DNA from: an uncultured Actinomycetes bacterium
GTDB lineage: Bacteria; Actinomycetota; Thermoleophilia; Solirubrobacterales; Thermoleophilaceae
Length of the DNA stretch: 5,898 nt
Reading direction: 5' to 3'
Assembly (NCBI GenBank): GCA_946481495.1
Contig: CAMLNW010000182.1
Coordinates: 1 to 5,898, forward strand
The first letter of the stretch is position 1. Every line of letters begins with the position of its first letter. The position numbers and the translations under genes are program-made. The notes beneath the pieces were generated by a model. That model had not been told where the DNA came from and did no database searches. It saw only the letters and a list, made by a program, of their open reading frames with translations. Of the stretch, positions 1 through 5,898 are shown one piece after another.

Positions 1-822
1 GCTGTCGTGGTCGCCCGCCCCGCCGAGCCACGCAACGTGCAGCGCCGTGTGGTGGCCGGCAGCTTGGACCGAGGCGTCGACGCCCCAGACCGCGTCGAGC
101 CGGGCGTGGCTGAGCGTCTCGAGCGGTGGGCCGGCGGCGACGGTGCGGCCCTGGGACATCACGACAACGGTGTCGGCGACGGCAGCGGCGAGCGACAGGT
201 CATGGGCTACGAGCATCACCGCAAGGCCCTCGTCGGCGAGGCCGCGCAGCAGCTTGGCGACGGCGACGGTGGCGCCGAGGTCAAGGTGCGAGGTCGGCTC
301 GTCGGCCATTAGCACCGGCGCCTCCTGGGCGAGCGCGACGGCGATCTGGACACGCTGGAGCTCCCCGCCGGACAGCGTCGTCAGCTTGCGCTCAGCGAAC
401 TTCGTGACGCCGGTGCGCTCCATCGCGCGCTCGATCGCCTCGTTGTCGCGCCGCGTCGGCCGCTGCAGCGGCTTGAGGTGCGGCGAGCGGCCGATCCGCA
501 CCGCCTCGGTGACGGTCACGCCATCGGGTACGCGGGCTCGCTGCGGGACGAAGGCGCGCCGTAGCGCGAGCTTGCGGCCACGTAGCTTGGCGAGGTCGTC
601 GCCCATCCAGTGGACGGCACCCGCGACGGTCTTCTGCATCCCGGCGACGGCGCGCGCGAGCGTCGACTTGCCGGCGCCGTTTGGCCCGACGACGGCGACC
701 AGCTTGCCGGCCTCGAGCGTCAGGTCGGCGGCGTGGAGGATCGTCTTGTCGCCGATCTCGACACGCACGTCGCGCGCTTCAAGCGCGGAAACGGCGGCGA
801 CTGTCGTCTGCGGCTCTGCCAT
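1..822 (-). CDS. Iron-siderophore/heme ABC transporter ATP-binding protein (FecE/HmuV-like), 3' end cut by window edge
   Basis: This is the ATPase subunit of an importer; it hydrolyses ATP on the cytoplasmic face to drive uptake of an iron complex through the neighbouring permease. The frame is open for all 274 codons from the ATG at 822 to base 1, so the stop lies outside the window, although family members are usually about 255-275 residues and little can be missing. All ABC motifs are visible: Walker A GPNGAGKST (residues 46-54), Q-loop Gln94 in FVPQ, signature LSGGE (150-154) followed by LQR, Walker B ending in MADE (172-175), D-loop SHLD (178-181) and switch His207 in VAHD. Its ATG shares one base with the permease stop (TGATG), which suggests translational coupling. 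The substrate cannot be told from this subunit; the iron assignment rests on the operon and its iron boxes. Confidence 0.93.
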   Translation of the reverse strand, partial: MAEPQTTVAAVSALEARDVRVEIGDKTILHAADLTLEAGKLVAVVGPNGAGKSTLARAVAGMQKTVAGAVHWMGDDLAKLRGRKLALRRAFVPQRARVPDGVTVTEAVRIGRSPHLKPLQRPTRRDNEAIERAMERTGVTKFAERKLTTLSGGELQRVQIAVALAQEAPVLMADEPTSHLDLGATVAVAKLLRGLADEGLAVMLVAHDLSLAAAVADTVVVMSQGRTVAAGPPLETLSHARLDAVWGVDASVQAAGHHTALHVAWLGGAGDHDS

Positions 823-1808
823 CAGACCGCCCGCCGCAGCAGGAAGAGGAACAGCGGCACGCCGATCACGACCATGAACGGCCCTACCGGCAGCTCGATC
901 GGCGCCCTGACCGTGCGCGCGAGCGTGTCGCCCGCGAGCAGCAATGCGCTGCCGCCGAGCGCCGAGACCGGTAGCACGTAGGTGTGGCTGGAGGTGCCCG
1001 ACGCCAACCGCACGGCGTGCGGGACGACGAGGCCGAGGAAGCCGAGCAGGCCGGCGAGCGACGCGGCCGCCGCGGCGAGCAGGGCGGCGCCGACGCCGGC
1101 GATCAGCCGGATCGCCCGCGGCCGTGCTCCGAGCGACTCGGCGACGTCGTCGCCGAGCGCCAGCCGGTCGAGCGGCCGCGCCAGGCCGATCGCCAGGACG
1201 AAGCCGGCCGCGAAGTACGGCCAGACGACCTTCAGGTCGGACCAGCCGTCAGATGTCAGGCCGCCGGCGATGAAGAACAGCGCCGACTGCACGCGGTCTG
1301 GATAGGCGACCATGATCGACGTCATCCCGGCGCCGAACAGCGCGGCGATCGCGATGCCGGCGAGGATCAGCCGCCCGGTGCCGCCGGCGTTCGGCCCGGC
1401 CCAGGCGATCGCGAAGACGAGGCCCGCGGCGAGCAGGCCGAAGAACAGCGCGCCGACCGGCAGTAGCGCGATCGAGCCCGGGAAGACCAGCAGGATCAGC
1501 ACGGCGCCGAAGCCGGCGCCGCCGGTCACGCCGATCACGTCGGGCGAGGCGAGCGGGTTGCCGAGCGCGCCCTGCAGCAGCGAGCCCGCGACGCCGAGCG
1601 CGGCGCCGACGGCGATCGCCTCGACCGTTCGCGGCAGGCGCAGGTCGAGCACGATCTGGCGCAGCGGGCCGGGATCGGCCTTGCCGGTGAGCGCGTCGAT
1701 CACCGTGCTCAGCGGGATGTCGACCGCGCCGAGCGCGAGCGACGCCACGATGCCGGCGATGACCGCGATCACGACCACGACCACCACGGCCGTGCGGCGG
1801 ACGATCAC
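822..1808 (-). CDS. FecCD-family ABC transporter permease (iron-siderophore/heme uptake)
   Basis: This is the membrane subunit of an iron-type ABC importer, homologous to BtuC, FhuB and HmuU. At 328 residues it has the usual length and is hydrophobic throughout, with segments expected for about ten membrane helices. Family landmarks seen are RLPRT (57-61), the LLQGALGNPLASPD block (77-90), the ATPase-coupling segment LGDDVAESLG (218-227), GFLGLVVPHAVRL (256-268) and the C-terminal PIELPVGPFMVVIGVPLF (303-320). The proposed start is GTG at 1808; an in-frame stop lies only 11 codons upstream, at 1839-1841. No convincing Shine-Dalgarno precedes it and several GTG codons follow within the first helix, so the exact start is uncertain. 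It lies 55 bases downstream of the binding-protein gene and overlaps the ATPase gene by one base. Single-permease operons of this kind normally form homodimers. Confidence 0.93.
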   Translation of the reverse strand: MIVRRTAVVVVVVIAVIAGIVASLALGAVDIPLSTVIDALTGKADPGPLRQIVLDLRLPRTVEAIAVGAALGVAGSLLQGALGNPLASPDVIGVTGGAGFGAVLILLVFPGSIALLPVGALFFGLLAAGLVFAIAWAGPNAGGTGRLILAGIAIAALFGAGMTSIMVAYPDRVQSALFFIAGGLTSDGWSDLKVVWPYFAAGFVLAIGLARPLDRLALGDDVAESLGARPRAIRLIAGVGAALLAAAAASLAGLLGFLGLVVPHAVRLASGTSSHTYVLPVSALGGSALLLAGDTLARTVRAPIELPVGPFMVVIGVPLFLFLLRRAV

Positions 1809-1832
1809 GGCCGGCCCGCCCGGGACCGATCG

Positions 1833-1848
1833 GGGCGCTCACGCGCCC
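1833..1848 (-). other. Intergenic mRNA stem-loop with GNRA tetraloop
   Basis: On the transcribed (minus) strand this reads GGGCGC-GTGA-GCGCCC: a perfect 6-bp all-GC stem closed by GUGA, which fits the GNRA tetraloop rule. It sits in the 55-base gap between the binding-protein stop and the permease start. There is no U-run after it, so it does not look like a full intrinsic terminator. Such stems between binding-protein and permease genes are known elsewhere to protect the upstream message or lower downstream expression; that role here is inference. Confidence 0.5.
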
Positions 1849-1863
1849 GACGCGGCGTCACTC

Positions 1864-2754
1864 TCAGTCGTTGTCCAGGTCCAGGTACTTGCCGCGCACC
1901 TTGCGGATCACCGCGGCAATGTCGGTGCTGGCCTGCAGCAGCGAGTTGTCGCCGGAGACGAAGAGGCGCCCGCTCTTGACCGCCTTCGAGTCCTTCCAAG
2001 CCGGGTTGGACTTCAGGAACTTCGCGATCTCGTCCATGTCGTCGGCGTTGCCGTGAGGTATCGCGATGATCACGTCAGGGTTCGCCTGGAGAATTTTCTC
2101 GTCGGAGATCCGGACGAAGCCACTGTCGTCCGGCTTGGCGCCACCGGTCACCAACCGGGCGCCCGCCTTCTTGACGATGCTGCCGCCCCAGCTGTTCGGC
2201 AGCAGCACGAACGGCGTGCGGCCGACGCCGAGCACCACCAGCGTGCGCGGGTGCTTGCGAATGCCCTTCGCCGCCTTATCGACCTGGCTCTTCAGACGTG
2301 CCGCGAGCAACTTCCCGCCGCCCGCCTTGCCGACCTTGGCGCCGATCATCTTCGTCGTCGCGTAGGCGTCGGCGATGTTGACCGGGTCGGCGTTGACGAC
2401 TTTGATGTCGAGGTCGCGCATCGTCTTGGTGCCCTTGGCCCAGGTCGGCGACGTGAAGACGAGCTGCGGGTTGAGCAGCGCGAGCTCCTCCATGTTCGGT
2501 CCGTTCGGATGCGACAGCGTCAGCCGCTTGGCGCTCCTGAGGTTCGAGGCGAAGCGCTTGTCGCCGCCGAGCGTGTTGCCGATCCCAACCGGCGTGACGC
2601 CGAGCTGGGCGAGCGTGTTGGCGGCAAACGGGGTCAGCGCGACGATCCGCTTCGGGGCGGCCTGCGCGACGGGCGCGGCGGCCAGGACAGCGAAGGCGAG
2701 GACCGCGGCGAGCACGGCGAAGAGCGGGTGGAAGAGGTTCTTGGCTGTTCTCAT
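1864..2754 (-). CDS. Iron-complex ABC transporter substrate-binding protein (Peripla_BP_2 / FepB-FhuD-like), non-lipidated
   Basis: This is the extracytoplasmic receptor of the importer, a class III binding protein that captures a ferric siderophore or heme and hands it to the permease. The protein has 296 residues, normal for the family. Residues 1-32 form a Sec signal peptide: MRTAK, a hydrophobic core, then AQA|AP as the likely signal peptidase I site. The N-lobe begins with KRIVALTPFAANTLAQLGV (35-53), the usual family opening. PNMEELALLNPQLVFTSP and ANPDVIIAI are the typical strand-helix segments of the two lobes. The protein contains no cysteine, so it cannot be a lipoprotein, which is unusual for a monoderm receptor. 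It is rich in lysine. The ATG at 2754 lacks a Shine-Dalgarno, and a TACCCT box lies 8 bases upstream, which would suit leaderless translation. Iron boxes over the promoter predict repression by iron. Heme versus siderophore cannot be decided. Confidence 0.9.
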   Translation of the reverse strand: MRTAKNLFHPLFAVLAAVLAFAVLAAAPVAQAAPKRIVALTPFAANTLAQLGVTPVGIGNTLGGDKRFASNLRSAKRLTLSHPNGPNMEELALLNPQLVFTSPTWAKGTKTMRDLDIKVVNADPVNIADAYATTKMIGAKVGKAGGGKLLAARLKSQVDKAAKGIRKHPRTLVVLGVGRTPFVLLPNSWGGSIVKKAGARLVTGGAKPDDSGFVRISDEKILQANPDVIIAIPHGNADDMDEIAKFLKSNPAWKDSKAVKSGRLFVSGDNSLLQASTDIAAVIRKVRGKYLDLDND

Positions 2755-2760
2755 CGCGGG

Positions 2761-2779
2761 TTAGGGTAGCCAAACTTAG
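2761..2779. promoter_or_regulatory. DtxR/IdeR-like iron box 1
   Basis: TTAGGGTAGCCAAACTTAG matches 15 of 19 positions of the DtxR/IdeR consensus as I recall it (TWAGGTTAGSCTAACCTWA). It begins 7 bases upstream of the transporter ATG and covers the proposed -10 element. Binding by an Fe(II)-loaded DtxR-family repressor here would block transcription of the iron transporter operon. Confidence 0.68.
2763..2768 (-). promoter_or_regulatory. Candidate -10 element of the iron transporter operon (TACCCT)
   Basis: Read on the minus strand this is TACCCT, which fits the TANNNT rule for actinobacterial -10 boxes. Eight bases separate it from the ATG, so transcription would begin at or next to the start codon, giving a leaderless message. 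The -35 region is weak (about GCTTAG at 17-bp spacing). TAAGTT at 2778-2773 is an alternative -10 that would give a leader of roughly ten bases, also without a Shine-Dalgarno. Confidence 0.4.
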
Positions 2780-2794
2780 GTTCGCCTAAGCCTG
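2776..2794. promoter_or_regulatory. DtxR/IdeR-like iron box 2, overlapping box 1
   Basis: TTAGGTTCGCCTAAGCCTG also matches 15 of 19 positions of the DtxR/IdeR consensus. Its core is a perfect inverted repeat, CTTAGG-TTCG-CCTAAG, at 2775-2790. It starts 15 bases after box 1 and overlaps it by four bases, covering the likely -35 region of the transporter promoter. Paired, offset boxes suit binding of two repressor dimers. Confidence 0.72.
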
Positions 2795-2810
2795 TCACCA
2801 CATTTCGCGC

Positions 2811-2840
2811 TGGACAAGAGATAGGAGGAAGTCCTACTAT
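2811..2840 (+). promoter_or_regulatory. Candidate promoter of the mutase-marR operon
   Basis: The -35 box is TGGACA (2811-2816; five of six match TTGACA). The -10 box is TACTAT (2835-2840; four of six match TATAAT). The spacer is 18 bases. The predicted start of transcription, near 2847, gives a leader of about 20 bases that contains the GAGGAG ribosome site. The spacer and -10 lie inside the 26-base palindrome, so a protein bound there would exclude RNA polymerase. Confidence 0.55.
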
Positions 2841-2843
2841 CTC
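2818..2843. promoter_or_regulatory. 26-base near-perfect palindromic operator, likely MarR target
   Basis: The left arm GAGATAGGAGGA (2818-2829) pairs with the right arm TCCTACTATCTC (2832-2843). Of 12 arm pairs only 2825/2836 is mismatched; the two central bases are A and G. The site covers the spacer and -10 of the mutase promoter. A MarR-family gene is the second gene of that operon, so autoregulation through this site is the simplest reading. The regulator's identity is inferred from position only. Confidence 0.65.
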
Positions 2844-2858
2844 ATCTCCACCTACCTT

Positions 2859-2864
2859 GAGGAG
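2859..2864 (+). promoter_or_regulatory. Ribosome binding site of the mutase gene (GAGGAG)
   Basis: GAGGAG lies three bases before the ATG at 2868. The spacing is short, but it is the only Shine-Dalgarno nearby and it supports this start. Confidence 0.6.
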
Positions 2865-2867
2865 CTC

Positions 2868-4466
<1,599 letters not shown>

Positions 4467-4467
4467 G

Positions 4468-4980
4468 ATGGCGGCCGCCGCCGACAGCGCGACGCGGCTC
4501 GATCTCGTCGCCGAGGCGCGCCGCCAGTGGGAGGCGCGCTGGGGGCCGCAACCCGCCCTGCCGATGGCGGCGATCACCTCGGTCATGCGCGTCCAACAGC
4601 TGCTGATGGCCGAGCTGAACACGCTGCTGAAGCCGCTCGACCTGACCTTTCCGCGCTACGAGGCGCTGATGCTGCTCGAGTTCTCGAGCCGCGGCTCGCT
4701 GCCGCTCGGCAAGATCGGCGAGCGGCTGCAGGTCCACCGCACGAGCGTGACCAACATCGTCGACCAGCTCGAGCGGTCGGGCTTCGTACGGCGTGTCCCT
4801 CACGACGAAGACCGCCGCGCGGTGCTGGCCGAGATCACGCCGGCTGGCCGGCGGGCGGCCGCGGCGGCGACCGAGGCGATGCACGACGCCGAGTTCGGTC
4901 TCACCGGCACCGACCGCGCCGACATGGAGTCCGTCGTAGCGATCCTCGACGGCGTTCGTCACCGCGCCGGCGACTTCTGA
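4468..4980 (+). CDS. MarR-family winged-helix transcriptional regulator
   Basis: This is a dimeric DNA-binding regulator, probably a repressor released by a small ligand. The protein has 170 residues, with an N-terminal extension containing [12 protein letters not shown] (16-27), a helix [23 protein letters not shown] (given in part: VMRVQQLL, 39-46) and the family [10 protein letters not shown] (63-72). The helix-turn-helix covers about residues 77-105, with the recognition helix [16 protein letters not shown] (90-105). The wing follows with [15 protein letters not shown] (113-127), matching the MarR DxRxxxxxLTxxG pattern with Ile for Leu. Its ATG lies one base after the mutase TGA (TGAGATG) with no separate Shine-Dalgarno, so translation is probably coupled. 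Relatives with this N-terminus are common in actinomycetes. The likely target is the palindrome at 2818-2843 and the ligand may be an acyl-CoA or related acid; both are inferences. Confidence 0.93.
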   Translation: MAAAADSATRLDLVAEARRQWEARWGPQPALPMAAITSVMRVQQLLMAELNTLLKPLDLTFPRYEALMLLEFSSRGSLPLGKIGERLQVHRTSVTNIVDQLERSGFVRRVPHDEDRRAVLAEITPAGRRAAAAATEAMHDAEFGLTGTDRADMESVVAILDGVRHRAGDF

Positions 4981-4986
4981 TCAACG

Positions 4987-4999
4987 ACGAACGGTTCGT
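4987..4999. repeat. 13-base inverted repeat ACGAACGGTTCGT
   Basis: ACGAAC and GTTCGT are perfect reverse complements around a single central G. The site lies 7 bases after the marR stop and overlaps the proposed -35 of the next gene. It may be an operator. The half-sites resemble LexA half-sites, but the spacing is wrong for an SOS box. Confidence 0.35.
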
Positions 5000-5017
5000 A
5001 TTCGCGTGGGCGGGTAC
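4994..5017 (+). promoter_or_regulatory. Candidate SigB/SigF-type stress promoter
   Basis: GTTC (4994-4997), 14 bases, then GGGTAC (5012-5017) resembles the GTTT-N14-16-GGGTA pattern of general-stress sigma factors in Gram-positive bacteria. It would give a leader of about 30 bases ending in the strong GAGGAGG ribosome site. A stress promoter fits a DUF892 gene, which in enterobacteria (yciE/yciF) is stress-induced. In a GC-rich genome, chance matches to GGGTAC are not rare. Confidence 0.4.
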
Positions 5018-5037
5018 GGCCTCGTCTGTCCACGATC

Positions 5038-5044
5038 GAGGAGG
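5038..5044 (+). promoter_or_regulatory. Ribosome binding site deciding the DUF892 start (GAGGAGG)
   Basis: GAGGAGG is followed by nine bases and ATG at 5054. It lies downstream of the alternative GTG at 5006, and so selects the ATG. Confidence 0.75.
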
Positions 5045-5053
5045 CGCATCCAG

Positions 5054-5689
5054 ATGGCGGAGGTACAGGAGCGCGAAGCGAAGCTGATCCAGTACCTGAA
5101 CGAGGCGTACGGCAAGGAGCAGGAGCTGGTCACCGCGCTGCAGGCGCACATCTCGCTGACGACGCGGGACGCCTACAAGAAGCGACTCAAGGAGCATCTC
5201 AAGGAGACCAAGGCGCAGGCGAAGGGCCTCGAGCGGCGGATCAAGCAGCTCGGCGGAAAGGCCGAGCGGGTCGATCTTCCCGGGCCCGACGCGATCGGCG
5301 GGGCGGCGGCAAAGGCGCAAGGCGTGGCGGAGAAGGCGGTCGCCGCGGCAAAGGGCCCGCTCCACGCGCTCCGCGGGACCGGCGAGGCCGAGAAGATGCT
5401 CAAGAACGCCAAGACAGAGTTCTTCAACGAGGCGGAGGAGATCGCGAACTACCACGCGATCGAGACGCTTGCCGCGGCCGTTGGAGACAAGGAAACGGCA
5501 AAGCTGGCGCGCGAGTTCCGCCGTCAGGAGGAGCGGATGGCGAGCTTCCTCGAGCGGACGATCGCGTCGCTGACGAAGGAGGTCGTTCGCGACGAGATCC
5601 CCGCGAGCCAGCGCAAGAAGCCGGCGGCAAGGCGACGGACGAGCTCGCGCGCGAAGGCCAAGCCGCGCGCCAAGGCGAAGCGCTCCTAG
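5054..5689 (+). CDS. DUF892 (YciE/YciF-type) ferritin-like protein with basic C-terminal tail
   Basis: This is a 211-residue, all-helical stress-type protein of the ferritin-like superfamily; the biochemical role of DUF892 is not established. The first hairpin is EREAKLIQYLNEAYGKEQELVTAL (6-29, start given as EREAKLIQYL) and KEHLKETKAQAKGLERRIKQLGG (46-68, start KEHLKET). The second is EAEEIANYHAIETLAAAV (126-143) and LAREFRRQEERMASFLERT (151-169). Acidic and His residues that could bind metal include E24, E47, H48, E51, E129, H134, E137 and E160. The usual Glu-His pair of helix 3 appears as Ala-Asn here, so a diiron centre is not assured. Residues 69-120 form a Gly/Ala-rich linker larger than in the short family members. 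The tail (186-211) is almost only Lys, Arg, Ala, Pro and Ser, with RAKAK twice, like histone H1. The start at 5054 is chosen for the GAGGAGG site; a GTG at 5006 would add 16 unlikely residues. The stop overlaps that of pyk. Confidence 0.83.
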   Translation: MAEVQEREAKLIQYLNEAYGKEQELVTALQAHISLTTRDAYKKRLKEHLKETKAQAKGLERRIKQLGGKAERVDLPGPDAIGGAAAKAQGVAEKAVAAAKGPLHALRGTGEAEKMLKNAKTEFFNEAEEIANYHAIETLAAAVGDKETAKLAREFRRQEERMASFLERTIASLTKEVVRDEIPASQRKKPAARRRTSSRAKAKPRAKAKRS

Positions 5690-5898
5690 ACCTCCTGGAC
5701 CTGGAGCAAGCTGGTGGTGCCGGGCGCGTTGCTCGGCAGGCCGGCCGTGATCGCGACGCGCTGGCCGGACTCGACCCAGCCGATCTCGAGCGCGCGGACG
5801 ACGGCGTCGGCGATCAGCTCCTCGGTGGTGTGGGTGTGCGGCATCGGCGCGGCCTCGACGCCCCACATCAGGCTGCAGCGGCGGACTACGTGCTCGTT
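5686..5898 (-). CDS. pyk: Pyruvate kinase, C-terminal fragment (5' part outside window)
   Basis: Pyruvate kinase transfers phosphate from phosphoenolpyruvate to ADP, the last step of glycolysis in the cytoplasm. Only the final 70 residues of the C-terminal alpha/beta domain are present; the frame is open to the right edge and reads NEHVVRRCSLMWGVEAAPMP there. The signature features are the RR-x3-MWGVE block, the HTTEELIADAVVRALE helix and the closing AGLPSNAPGTTSLLQV, which corresponds to the conserved G-P-GTTN-L-V end of actinobacterial pyruvate kinases (Ser replaces Asn here). It is transcribed toward the DUF892 gene. Their stops share the palindrome CTAG, leaving no room for an intergenic terminator. 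Confidence 0.9.
   Translation of the reverse strand, partial: NEHVVRRCSLMWGVEAAPMPHTHTTEELIADAVVRALEIGWVESGQRVAITAGLPSNAPGTTSLLQVQEV

Noticed and set aside
1312..2769. 485-codon plus-strand frame across the permease and binding-protein genes
   Set aside because: It lies antisense to two well-supported transporter genes, spans their junction and has low-complexity composition.
2775..2790. RNA hairpin/terminator with UUCG loop (CTTAGG-TTCG-CCTAAG)
   Set aside because: It sits upstream of both divergent starts and has no U-run; it is better explained as a DNA operator core of the iron box.
4987..4999. LexA/SOS box
   Set aside because: The half-sites fit but the centre is one base rather than four, so the dimer geometry is wrong.
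5006..5053. GTG start at 5006 for the DUF892 protein
   Set aside because: It lies upstream of the GAGGAGG site, inside the proposed promoter, and adds 16 residues unlike the family; the ATG at 5054 is correctly spaced.
4901..5866. 321-codon minus-strand frame over the DUF892 gene
   Set aside because: The product is Arg/Leu-rich and unfamiliar, and the frame lies opposite a gene with a strong ribosome site and family motifs.

Overview
The window is very GC-rich, with strong G/C preference at third codon positions and long antisense shadow frames. The gene families (a MarR regulator of a type common in actinomycetes, a coenzyme-B12 acyl-CoA mutase, DtxR/IdeR-type iron boxes, an alternative-sigma promoter reading GGGTAC) point to an actinobacterium (Actinomycetota), possibly of the Thermoleophilia/Solirubrobacterales type. 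The lineage is an inference from style and cannot be settled from this window.

Left part (1-2754, minus strand): an iron-uptake ABC transporter operon, read right to left as substrate-binding protein, FecCD-type permease and FecE/HmuV-type ATPase. The ATPase runs off the left edge. The permease and ATPase are coupled by a TGATG stop/start. A 55-base gap between the binding protein and the permease carries a small GC stem with a GNRA tetraloop. Centre (2755-2867): a 113-base divergent control region. Its left half holds two overlapping DtxR/IdeR-like iron boxes over the likely transporter promoter. Its right half holds a near-perfect 26-base palindrome over the likely promoter of the rightward operon.

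Right of centre (2868-4980, plus strand): a two-gene operon of an adenosylcobalamin-dependent acyl-CoA mutase large subunit and a MarR regulator, separated by one base. The residues that separate methylmalonyl-CoA mutase from isobutyryl-CoA mutase are of the isobutyryl type (Phe and Gln). The cobalamin-binding small subunit is not in the window. The simplest model is that the MarR protein binds the palindrome and controls its own operon, perhaps in response to an acyl-CoA or acid; this is inference.

Right part (4981-5898): a stress-type ferritin-like DUF892 (YciE/YciF) protein with a histone-H1-like basic tail, preceded by a plausible SigB/SigF-type promoter, and then the C-terminal end of pyruvate kinase on the minus strand. 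These two convergent genes share a palindromic CTAG as both stop codons. I see no mobile element, CRISPR array, tRNA, rRNA or defence system. The most interesting content is regulatory (the iron boxes and the 26-base operator), together with the substrate identity of the mutase.
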